This document shows, piece by piece, positions 6,837 through 14,900 of a stretch of DNA of 19,828 nucleotides. The notes under the pieces are model-generated. The model had not been told where the DNA came from. It saw only the letters and a program-made list of their open reading frames with translations, and searched no databases. The stretch is from an uncultured Alphaproteobacteria bacterium. GTDB taxonomy: Bacteria; Pseudomonadota; Alphaproteobacteria; RF32; CAG-239. The stretch covers positions 1-19,828 of the forward strand of contig CAJTLY010000021.1 in assembly GCA_910577095.1 (NCBI GenBank), given 5' to 3'. Position 1 is the stretch's first letter. Each line of letters opens with the position of its first letter. Both the position numbers and the translations under genes were made by a program.

Positions 6837-7694
6837 ATGAAAAAGATATTTTTTACAGCTCTCTGCCTTCTTTTTACCGCAGCTTCTCTCAAAGCCGAAA
6901 CCCTCGAAGGCGGCAAATTTCTGGAAGACGTTCTGATTTCCGACGATATCAAGATGGAAGAAAGCTCGCTTTCCGCCAAAGAAAAAGCCAGCCGCCTGCT
7001 GCAGCAAAAACCCAAAATCATCAAAATCGAAGGACAGCCGCTCAAATTTCGTTCCCCGACCCAGCCGAAACCGGTCACGGCGGTCAGCAAACCGATCGAT
7101 ACGACTACCAAATACGGCGAAGCGCCGTTCGGACTCTCGTGGGGCGCAACCTACAACCAGACCAAAGCACTGGGCGTTGATCTTGAACGGATTGAACGTA
7201 AGGACAGCGTCAACGACTTTATCGTCACCAAACTGCCGAAACCGATTTCCGATTTCCGTCAGGTTGTCGCCAGTTTCGGCGAAAACAATTCGCTTTGGCG
7301 CATTAACGGCTACGGGCGCTTGATCGACGACGACGCTTCGGCATCGAAAGCATTGTTTTTATATCGCAAATACTATAAATTGCTCGAACGAAAGTACGGC
7401 AATGCCCAAGAATTTTTCACGCCCAAGATCTCTGTTGTTGAAAAAAAAGTCAAAGACGAGTATGGAGTAGATAAGATTGAAATCGAAAAAATCCCCCAAC
7501 CGATCGGCGGTCCGGACTTTTTGGCCGAATTACAGAGCGGACAGGCGGTTTTGTATGCAACTTTCGAGGATCGGGATGTCGGCGCAGCGCTGGCCGTCAA
7601 CGTAGACGGCAACGGCAAAAGCTACATCATCATCGATTATACCAATTTGAGAATCTTTCGTGAACGTGAAGAAGAAACTCTGAACGCTCTCTGA
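6837..7694 (+). CDS. Secreted or periplasmic protein of unknown function
   Basis: 285 residues from the ATG at 6837. An in-frame TTG 24 bases earlier is possible, but the ATG gives a proper signal peptide (MKKIFFTALCLLFTAASLKA, then cleavage before E21). GGGA lies 10 bases upstream of this ATG. The mature part begins with a charged, probably flexible region to about residue 85. A more ordered domain follows from APFGLSWGATYNQTKALGV to the end, rich in aromatic residues and strands; one stretch, DDASASKALFLYRKYYKLLERKYG, looks helical. There is no cysteine after the signal, so it is not a lipoprotein, and no transmembrane segment. I do not recognise the family. It lies 26 bases before the Mur ligase gene on the same strand, so an envelope-related role is possible but unproven. 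Confidence 0.8.
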   Translation: MKKIFFTALCLLFTAASLKAETLEGGKFLEDVLISDDIKMEESSLSAKEKASRLLQQKPKIIKIEGQPLKFRSPTQPKPVTAVSKPIDTTTKYGEAPFGLSWGATYNQTKALGVDLERIERKDSVNDFIVTKLPKPISDFRQVVASFGENNSLWRINGYGRLIDDDASASKALFLYRKYYKLLERKYGNAQEFFTPKISVVEKKVKDEYGVDKIEIEKIPQPIGGPDFLAELQSGQAVLYATFEDRDVGAALAVNVDGNGKSYIIIDYTNLRIFREREEETLNAL

Positions 7695-7720
7695 AAAAAC
7701 AGGAAGGAAAAAAGACTGAA

Positions 7721-9088
7721 ATGACTAAAGTTTGTTTTTGTGGAATCTCCGGCAACGGCATGAGCCCGCTGGCCCAAATTCTGAGTTTAAAAGGTTTTGA
7801 GGTCTGCGGCAGCGATCGCAGTTTTGACGCCGGACACGACGGCAAAAACCGTCAGGCATTGTCGGATATGGGAATCAAGCTGTTCCCTCAGGACGGTTCC
7901 GGCATTGACGCCGACACCGACGTTGTGTATGTTTCCGCCGCTTTAGACGAAAACAACCCCGATATCAAGGCCGCCCGCGCACTTAATATTCCGGTTCAAA
8001 AACGTTCGGATCTGCTCTCGGAACTGTTCCATCAGTATCCGTTCGGTATTGCCGTCGGCGGAACTTCGGGAAAAACCACCACCACCGCCATGATCGGTTA
8101 TATCCTCGACATGCTCGGTCAAAAACCCTGTATGATCAACGGCGGAATGCTTCGCAACTACGAGCTGCTGAAAGGCTTGCCCAACTTTATCTACAACCGG
8201 GACAAATTCTGCGTCATCGAAGCTGACGAAAGCGACGGATCAATTTGCAAATACCATCCCAACGTGGCCCTGATCAACAACATCTCTCATGACCACACAT
8301 CAATGGAAAACCTGATCAGTTATTTTACCGCTTTTGCCGCCCATACCAAAGACGTGTTGGTCGTCAATGCCGATTGCGAACTGACCTGCGGTTTGAAACA
8401 TGACCGCAAAACCGTCACTTTCTCGGTTAAAGATCCGGCCGCCGATTTCTTTGCCGACAACATTCAAAGCCTGCCGGAAGGAGTTCAATACCGGTTCCGC
8501 GGCCGCACTTTCCGCCTTAATCTGTTTGGCGCCTTTAACGTTTCCAATGCCCTTGCTGCCATTGCCGTTTGCACGCAGGCCGGTATCGATCCGTTGCAGG
8601 CCGCCGAAACGCTGGAAGGCTTTTCAGGCATTAAACGCCGTTTGGAAATTGTCGGCACCACCGCACGCAACATTACCCTGATTGACGACTTTGCCCATAA
8701 TCCGAGCAAAATCGCTTCTTCGCTTTCCGCTCTCAAAGAATATCCGCGGCGGCTGATTGTGATGTATCAGTCGCACAGCCCGTTTTCCGCCTTTAACACC
8801 GGTGACGAAGTGGCGGCGGCGGTTGCCGGCGTACTGGGTGACGAAGATATTTTCGTCATGCCCGAAGTTTATATGCTCGACAAGGAAATCGATCCCGAAA
8901 TCACCGCCGACAACATTATCCGTGCCGCCAAAGCAAACGGCTTAAAAAACGCGTTCTTCCTTGAAAACCGCGAAAACGTTCATCGGTTTATTTTGGAAAA
9001 TGCCCGTGACGGCGACTGTATCGTTATCATGGGGGCCCGCGACAATTCACTGCCCGATTTCAGTCGGCAGCTGCTTCAGGAGTTGTAA
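7721..9088 (+). CDS. mpl: Mur ligase of Mpl/MurC type, probable murein-tripeptide ligase
   Basis: 455-residue ATP-dependent ligase with the three Mur domains. N-terminal Rossmann-like domain: CGISGNGMSPLAQIL and GSDRSFD. Central ATPase domain: P-loop GTSGKTTTT with K118, IEADESDGS at 166-174, and NNISHDH with D191 and H192. C-terminal domain: GIKRRLEIVG, then DDFAHNPSKI at 322-331. Mpl joins L-Ala-gamma-D-Glu-mesoDAP to UDP-MurNAc in peptidoglycan recycling; MurC adds L-Ala in de novo synthesis. DDFAHNP and the ldcA gene one base downstream favour Mpl, whereas the GISGNGMS start is MurC-like, so substrate choice is inference. The usual GTHGKT is GTSGKT here. AGGAAGG ribosome site upstream of the ATG. 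Operon with the secreted unknown and ldcA. Confidence 0.8.
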   Translation: MTKVCFCGISGNGMSPLAQILSLKGFEVCGSDRSFDAGHDGKNRQALSDMGIKLFPQDGSGIDADTDVVYVSAALDENNPDIKAARALNIPVQKRSDLLSELFHQYPFGIAVGGTSGKTTTTAMIGYILDMLGQKPCMINGGMLRNYELLKGLPNFIYNRDKFCVIEADESDGSICKYHPNVALINNISHDHTSMENLISYFTAFAAHTKDVLVVNADCELTCGLKHDRKTVTFSVKDPAADFFADNIQSLPEGVQYRFRGRTFRLNLFGAFNVSNALAAIAVCTQAGIDPLQAAETLEGFSGIKRRLEIVGTTARNITLIDDFAHNPSKIASSLSALKEYPRRLIVMYQSHSPFSAFNTGDEVAAAVAGVLGDEDIFVMPEVYMLDKEIDPEITADNIIRAAKANGLKNAFFLENRENVHRFILENARDGDCIVIMGARDNSLPDFSRQLLQEL

Positions 9089-9089
9089 A

Positions 9090-9983
9090 ATGCTTTTCCC
9101 GGTTCCCCGCGGCTCTAAAGTCGGCATCGTCTCCCCGTCCTGCGCGCTCGATTCGCCCGCGCAAATCCGCGACGGCCTGCGCTGGCTGGAGAGCTGCGGT
9201 TACCGGGTTGTCCTCGGCAAATATGTTTATGACCGTTTCAATCATATGGCCGGCACGCCCGAACAACGCGCCGAAGATTTGATGCGTTTTTTTAAAGATC
9301 CGGAAATAAAAGCCGTTTTTGCTTCTTGCGGCGGCTACGGCGCACAGTACGTTTTGCCGCTGCTTGACTATGACATCATCCGCAAAAATCCCAAACCGCT
9401 GATCGGTTTCAGCGACATCACCGCTTTGCAGGCCGGAATTTATGCCCAAACCGGCAATATCAGCTATGCCGGTATTCTGCTCAAATACGATTTCGCCGAC
9501 GGAAGCATTCATCCTTACACCGCCCAAAGTCTGCTTCAGACTCTTGACGGTACGGTTGCCGAGATTGCGGGCGGCATTGCCGTTAACCCCGGATATGCCG
9601 AAGGCAGACTGATCGGCACCAACTTATGCGTTTTGCAGCTTTTGGCCGGAACGCCTTTTTATCCCGACCTCAACAATACGGTTTTGCTGCTGGAAGACGT
9701 CGACGACAAAAGTTATCGTTTTGAACGGATGTTGCTGCAACTGCGCCAGCAGCCCGGCTTTACCGGCGTGCAGGCGGTCATTTTCGGACAATTCAGCGAC
9801 GTTTATCTTAATCATCCCGACGACAAGGATCTCAATCAGATCATCGACGAATTTGCAGCCGCCGTCAAAATTCCGGTAATTAAAAACTTTCCGTTCGGTC
9901 ACGTCCGCGCCCGCAAAACGGTGCCGATCGGTGCTCGGGTTGCCGTTGATGCCGGAAAGCCGACTCTATATGTTAAAAGCTAA
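9090..9983 (+). CDS. ldcA: Muramoyltetrapeptide L,D-carboxypeptidase (LdcA, peptidase S66)
   Basis: 297-residue cytoplasmic serine peptidase that removes the terminal D-Ala from recycled murein tetrapeptides. The S66 catalytic triad is visible: S108 in GFSDIT, E202 in LLLEDVDD and H271 in FGHVRARK. Other family stretches are VGIVSPSCALDSP (11-23), the ASCGGYGAQYVLPLLDYD segment and GRLIGTNLCVLQLLAGT (172-188). The start is the ATG at 9090, one base after the ligase stop with CAGGAG 8-13 bases upstream; the frame stays open further upstream but only inside the preceding gene. Length is normal. Together with the upstream ligase it forms a peptide-recycling pair: LdcA makes the tripeptide that Mpl would reattach to UDP-MurNAc. 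The 3' end overlaps the convergent membrane-protease-like gene by 18 bases. Confidence 0.94.
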   Translation: MLFPVPRGSKVGIVSPSCALDSPAQIRDGLRWLESCGYRVVLGKYVYDRFNHMAGTPEQRAEDLMRFFKDPEIKAVFASCGGYGAQYVLPLLDYDIIRKNPKPLIGFSDITALQAGIYAQTGNISYAGILLKYDFADGSIHPYTAQSLLQTLDGTVAEIAGGIAVNPGYAEGRLIGTNLCVLQLLAGTPFYPDLNNTVLLLEDVDDKSYRFERMLLQLRQQPGFTGVQAVIFGQFSDVYLNHPDDKDLNQIIDEFAAAVKIPVIKNFPFGHVRARKTVPIGARVAVDAGKPTLYVKS

Positions 9984-10646
9984 ACCGACAATGTGGCGCA
10001 GATTTTGTGCATTTAAATGCGCAATCAACTCCTGATATTTGAAAAAGCTGTTCCATCCCGAACTGTTAAACGCCATCATGCTGCCGATGATCCACAAATT
10101 GGCACCGGGCAGAAACAGGGCACAAAACAGATAGGAGACTTTCGGCAGGTCGGTTTGTTTTTCATGGATTTGCGACGCCACCGTATCGACATGATAACCG
10201 ATAAAATAACCGAATACCGCACTGACCACCCAGTTTAACGGCGCCAGTTTCATGTAAAAACCCACCCCGATCATAAAGAAAAAGCAAAACAACGGAAAAA
10301 AATAGGGGGCGATGATAATCAGCCAGTTTCCTTCGCCTTCAAAGCCCATCGAACCGCCCGAATTATCGTCGGCAACCCGAATATGCTTGACTTTGTGGAG
10401 CGTTAACAAGGCAAAAAAACTGTGCGTCAACTCGTGGGCAATGATTTGCATTGAAGTGCGCACCGAAGCATCCATCGACGTGCGCGCCACAAAAAACATG
10501 AAAAAGCCGCCAAACAGCGCCACAAATTTCAGAGTCTTGAAATCAAAATATTCCAGCGACTGAAAAAAAGCCGGAACCGACCACAACGCCCATATCGCTG
10601 TCGGCCACTTCAATAAATTGATGATTTTGTCAATGATCGTATTCAT
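9966..10646 (-). CDS. Polytopic membrane protein with HELTH motif, putative M50-like metalloprotease
   Basis: 226 residues from the ATG at 10646; a GTG at 10652 would add two. Neither has a clear ribosome site. Hydrophobic segments alternate with short loops. The zinc motif is IIAHELTHSFFALL (H71, E72, H75), followed by GGSMGFEGEGNWLIIIAPYFFPLF and, later, the GYHVDTVASQIHEKQTDLPK region with several His/Asp that could give the third ligand. The arrangement is that of M50/M50B-type intramembrane proteases; substrate and activity are unknown. It parallels the HEMMH protein at 5596-6153 (GSxGF after the HExxH, then a hydrophobic Pro-containing helix), so the two may be distant paralogs. Apparently a single-gene unit that ends inside the 3' end of ldcA. 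Confidence 0.72.
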   Translation of the reverse strand: MNTIIDKIINLLKWPTAIWALWSVPAFFQSLEYFDFKTLKFVALFGGFFMFFVARTSMDASVRTSMQIIAHELTHSFFALLTLHKVKHIRVADDNSGGSMGFEGEGNWLIIIAPYFFPLFCFFFMIGVGFYMKLAPLNWVVSAVFGYFIGYHVDTVASQIHEKQTDLPKVSYLFCALFLPGANLWIIGSMMAFNSSGWNSFFKYQELIAHLNAQNLRHIVGLAFNI

Positions 10647-10778
10647 AACCACGACTATATGTCAGCCCAAACGAAAATTCATCAAAATTCACACAACTAT
10701 CAACATTACTCTTGTAAATATAATTATTGCTCTTACAATAATTTCCATAATTAATTTATTTTTCGGAAAGATTCTCCC

Positions 10779-11066
10779 ATGGACAACACATTTGATTTTA
10801 TCGTTAACGAAGAAGACGAAGTTATGTTGCTGCTGTATGCCGGCGCCAGCGAACCCAAAGAAGCGACTTTTGAAATCAATGCAGAAGACCTGTCGGCGGT
10901 ATTGCACCGCAACGATCAAGACAGCGTAATGATCGACCGCATTCCCGACGAAGTTTTTGACAGCCTGCAGGATGCCGACACTCTGATGGTTTGCGAGTTA
11001 AGCCGCAGCGAAAACGAAGAAGATACCGAAATTGTGTATGCCTATGAGGCGGACATCGCTTTTTAA
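10779..11066 (+). CDS. Small acidic protein of unknown function
   Basis: 95 residues, strongly acidic (long runs such as NEEDEVML, IDRIPDEVFDSLQDAD and SENEEDTEIVYAYEAD), no signal peptide, no transmembrane helix, no cysteine pair or zinc motif. A GGAAAG ribosome site lies 9-14 bases before the ATG, and the upstream 130 bases are AT-rich as for a promoter. The coding frame fits the codon use of its neighbours, and it ends only 5 bases before the end of the convergent CDF gene. These points favour a real gene. I do not recognise the family. The pattern of short strands with acidic loops suggests a small cytoplasmic partner protein, but no function can be named. Confidence 0.65.
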   Translation: MDNTFDFIVNEEDEVMLLLYAGASEPKEATFEINAEDLSAVLHRNDQDSVMIDRIPDEVFDSLQDADTLMVCELSRSENEEDTEIVYAYEADIAF

Positions 11067-11071
11067 ATCAA

Positions 11072-11995
11072 TCAGGGAACCAGCAGATTATCTAACCGTT
11101 CTTCATCGACGCCGGCCGGATCCTGATGAATAATCACTTGCGAGTTGGGAAACTTTTCCTTAACTTCGCGTTCGACAATATCCGTCAGTTCATGAGCCTG
11201 ATATAAAGACAGAGTGCCTTCCAGCTCAAGATGAAACTCAAACATGTAAATGCCGCCCAAGTCCCGCGTGCGCAGGTCATGGATGCCGCGGCAGAAACCG
11301 CAGTTGTTGACCAGCGTAATCACCGACTGCCGCACTTCTTCCGACAACTCCCGATCCATCAGCAGCGAGATGGCGTCACAGGCGATTTTATAGGCGTTAA
11401 ACAGCAGATAAACCGAGACGAACAAGGCGGCCAGCGTGTCAAACCAGTAAACGTCAAAAACCTTGACCATCACCAAACTGATGACGATCGACAGGTTGGT
11501 CGCCATATCGACCATATAATGCATGCTGTCCGCCGCCACCGCCAGCGAGTTTGTCTTTCGGATCACATATTTCTGGAACACGATCAGCCCAAAGGTCGCT
11601 GCCATGCTCACCAGCATGATGAAAATTCCGAAACCGCTGTCTTCTACCGGACGCGGCGAAACCAAACGATGAATCCCCTCATAAATGACAAACACGCCCG
11701 ATCCGGCAATAAAAGCCGACTGTATCAGCGCGCTCAGCGCCTCGGCCTTGCCGTAACCGTAACGATGACCGGAACTGGCCGGCTGCGAGGAAAAACGAAC
11801 CGCAACAAAAGTAATCAGCGACGAAAAGATGTCGGACAGGCTGTCGACCATCGACGACAAAATTGCCAGCGACCCGGTATAGAGGGAAGCGGCAAATTTT
11901 ATGACGGTAAGCGAAACCGCCAGCGAAACGCTTGCCGTGGTCGCAATTTTCTTCAGACGTGCGGTTTGGAGGTTATCGGACGGTAACAACGACAT
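11072..11995 (-). CDS. Cation diffusion facilitator (FieF/ZitB-type metal efflux)
   Basis: 307-residue inner-membrane antiporter that exports divalent metal (Zn, Fe, Cd or Mn) in exchange for protons. Six helices are expected; the transport-site residues are present as D51 and D55 in VDSLSD and H159 and D163 in DSMHYMVD, the DD-HD arrangement of FieF-type Zn/Fe/Cd transporters. GHRYGYGKAEALSAL is the conserved cytoplasmic stretch after the second helix. The C-terminal cytoplasmic domain (about residues 205-300) carries family residues in HDLRTRDLGG and HLELEGTLSL, ending IIHQDP. The ATG lies inside the end of the upstream fusion gene (23-base overlap), so it is the last gene of that minus-strand run. 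Substrate not fixed by the sequence. Confidence 0.93.
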   Translation of the reverse strand: MSLLPSDNLQTARLKKIATTASVSLAVSLTVIKFAASLYTGSLAILSSMVDSLSDIFSSLITFVAVRFSSQPASSGHRYGYGKAEALSALIQSAFIAGSGVFVIYEGIHRLVSPRPVEDSGFGIFIMLVSMAATFGLIVFQKYVIRKTNSLAVAADSMHYMVDMATNLSIVISLVMVKVFDVYWFDTLAALFVSVYLLFNAYKIACDAISLLMDRELSEEVRQSVITLVNNCGFCRGIHDLRTRDLGGIYMFEFHLELEGTLSLYQAHELTDIVEREVKEKFPNSQVIIHQDPAGVDEERLDNLLVP

Positions 11996-14900
11996 CTTCT
12001 ATCTTCTTTAAATTATCCTTACTGATCTCATAACGGCATTTTGCCGCCGTTTCGGCAAAAAAGCCGAGATACCCCTTCTTGTCTGCCGAATCAAAAATAT
12101 AATCGGCATAGATATGCCCCTCATTTTGCCAAATGTCAATCTCTGTTTGCACCGCATTTTCGACGTCAAGTTTCAACGACAACACTTTCTTCCCCTCGGT
12201 CTCGGCTTCGGCAGAATCGACAAATGCGGTGTTCAGCAGCGTTTTGACCAACTCGGTCGTACGATTGAGATTGTTGCTGCCGTTAAAGCCGCTCAGGCGA
12301 CCGAAACGCAGATTCCACAAACTGCTGTAAGTCCAATCGTTGGCCGCCGTCGACAGATCGATCAAATCCGCTTTGACCATCCACACCTGAAACTTGTCGG
12401 CAAAACGTATATAAGCGGCCCGGGCGCCTCGACCGATGTCGATGTCATATTTGCCGATCGAAAAATCCGCAAGTTTTTTGCCGTTTTCTCCTTCCAACAA
12501 CACTTCCGTCGCCGGAGAATCTTTGGCGGCTGCCGGAGCCAGACCGAAACGCGACAAATATTCGGCTTTGTCCGATTTCTTTTCATAATACACCGCCGCC
12601 GCCAACGAGGCCAGAAAACGCCGTATTCTTTCCTGATAAACCGGCAGACAGGGGTAACCTTCCAGTTTCCAAACATTGTTTTCTTTATAAAAATGCAAAC
12701 TTCCGGCAGCCGAGGTCAGTGAAATTTTCTCCACCCGATTAAGCTCTGCCGTCAAATCTTCAAACACCGGCCGGTTTTCATACAGGTCAACCGCATTGCG
12801 ACTGCTCAGCCAAAACGAAGTTGCCCCCGCCGCCGCCAACAACAACGATATTGTACCGGCCACCTTGAATTCACGATTAAACGAAATCTGAAAAAGACTC
12901 GTACCGGCGCGGCGACGGCGCCAGAAATTTCTCAATCCGGCCAAGCCCAGCGCAGCTGCAATCAACAGCGGCACCAGATAGATGTTCACAAATTTGATCA
13001 CCAGGGCGCTTTGTTCGATATTGCGGTGCATACCGGTTCGAATTTCTGCCAGTTCCCGGCGCAGATCATCCAGCTTCTGCCGGGTTCCGGCAATGACGGC
13101 CAGTTCGTCGGGCGAAAAACTGTCGCGCCCTTCAAACTCTTTTTTTACAAACACTTCCTGCAATGCGGTTTTGGTCCGTTCTATTTGTTTGAAAATTCCG
13201 TTTTCCCGAGTTCGGAAAACGCGCAAATTATCCTTGCGCAGCTTTTCAAGCCCTTCAAAACGACGAATTTTGCGGGTGCGGCCGCGCAGATCGACCAGAA
13301 CATTGTCACCGGACAGATAGTCCAGCGCATTAAGCACAAAGTTGGCATTGTCATACAACGGAATAAAATAATTGTTTTCCAAAATGGTACGGCTGCTGCT
13401 CCAGAACGTATCATAAATAAAATCGGTATCGGCAACCGCAATTACTTCAAACGGATTCCGCCGATTCTTTTCCACCAGCAGCGCCGCCAAAAACTTTAAC
13501 TTGCCGTCCGGTTTGAACAGTCCCAGCAGGTCTGCCGGATTTTTGCCTTCATACACCACGCCGGAACTTAAAACCCCGGAATTTTCATCGGCTTTGATCA
13601 GCGGCACAAACAAACTGCGATTGCCTTCCGGAACCAACGCCGACGCCGAGGCGAACAAAATGCCCTGCAAATTGCGGGTGGCGGCAAAATCGGGATTCAT
13701 TGCGGTCGCCGGCACCACAAACTGCACCACGTCCTGAGTAAAGACCGGGTTGGTCGAATAGTTTTTGGTTGCGTCAACAGTAATGGAATTGTCAAGATCG
13801 GCCACCACCAGTTCGTTATAAAAACGAAACCCCCAGAACTTATCCAAGCCGTTGAGGTTGGACGGATAAAACTCGATATTGTCGGGTGAAAAAATCCGTG
13901 ACGCTTCCGCTGCCGTATCCAACAGCAGCAGCGTCTTGCCGCCCAGTTCGGAATAATGTTTGATTCCGGCAACGATTTCGTCGGTCAGCCGCAACGGATG
14001 AATAATCATCAAGACGTCAATCTGACTCAAATCCTCAGCTTTATTAACGACTTTGACATCATAAAGCTTTTCGATTTCCGTCATAATGTTCCAACGCGGC
14101 GACACATATCCGCCTTCAAACGGCGTGTCAAAAACCGGCAGGCTGCTGATCAGTCCCAACACTTTCTTATGATGATACAACCGATAGACCGCCTCGGCCA
14201 AATCCTGTTCCAAATAAGGATAGCGCTCCAACGCAAAAAACGGTATTTTTTCATGACGGTCGGCACTGTCGCTCAAGATCAGCCCGAAAAAACCGTTTTG
14301 ATTGGCATCGACCAGCGGCAGCGGCTGCATACCGGCGGCAATCGCTTCGTCTTCGGCGTCATCAAGCGGCTGCGGATTATAGATTTTGTAACTGAACTTT
14401 TGCGGCGCCAGCCTTGAGAACTGTTCCAACAAAAGCCGCACGCGGTCAAACATCAATCGCATTTCCGGATTACGTTGCCCCAACAACGGCGAATAATAAA
14501 GCTTTGCCAAAACCGGTTCGGGAAGATTGTCCAACACCTGCCGCGACGACGGTGTCAGGGTATAAAGCTTTTCTTCGCTGAAATCATAGCGGCGGGTTTG
14601 CAGAAAATGGTTGGCCGTCATGTTCAAGCCCGCAAAAGCGCTCAGCAACAGCAAAAAGAACAACACGTAATAACCGGCCTGAGTCGATTTGAGCCAGCGC
14701 GAAGTTCCCGACGTGCGGAAACTGACCGCCAGAATAGTGGTAATGTTAAACAACACAATTACCGAAGCGAAAAAGACAACGTCTCTCAGTTCCAGCAATC
14801 CGCCGGTTATCGAGCCGAAATGAATCAGAAAACTGAAGGAAGCAATCATGTCTACCACTGCTGCCGGCGCAAACAGGCGGAAAAAGCCCAGAACATACTC

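Noticed and set aside
10712..10738. TTGTAA and TTACAA inverted pair upstream of the small acidic gene
   Set aside because: Short AT-only arms in a very AT-rich stretch, expected by chance; no second support.
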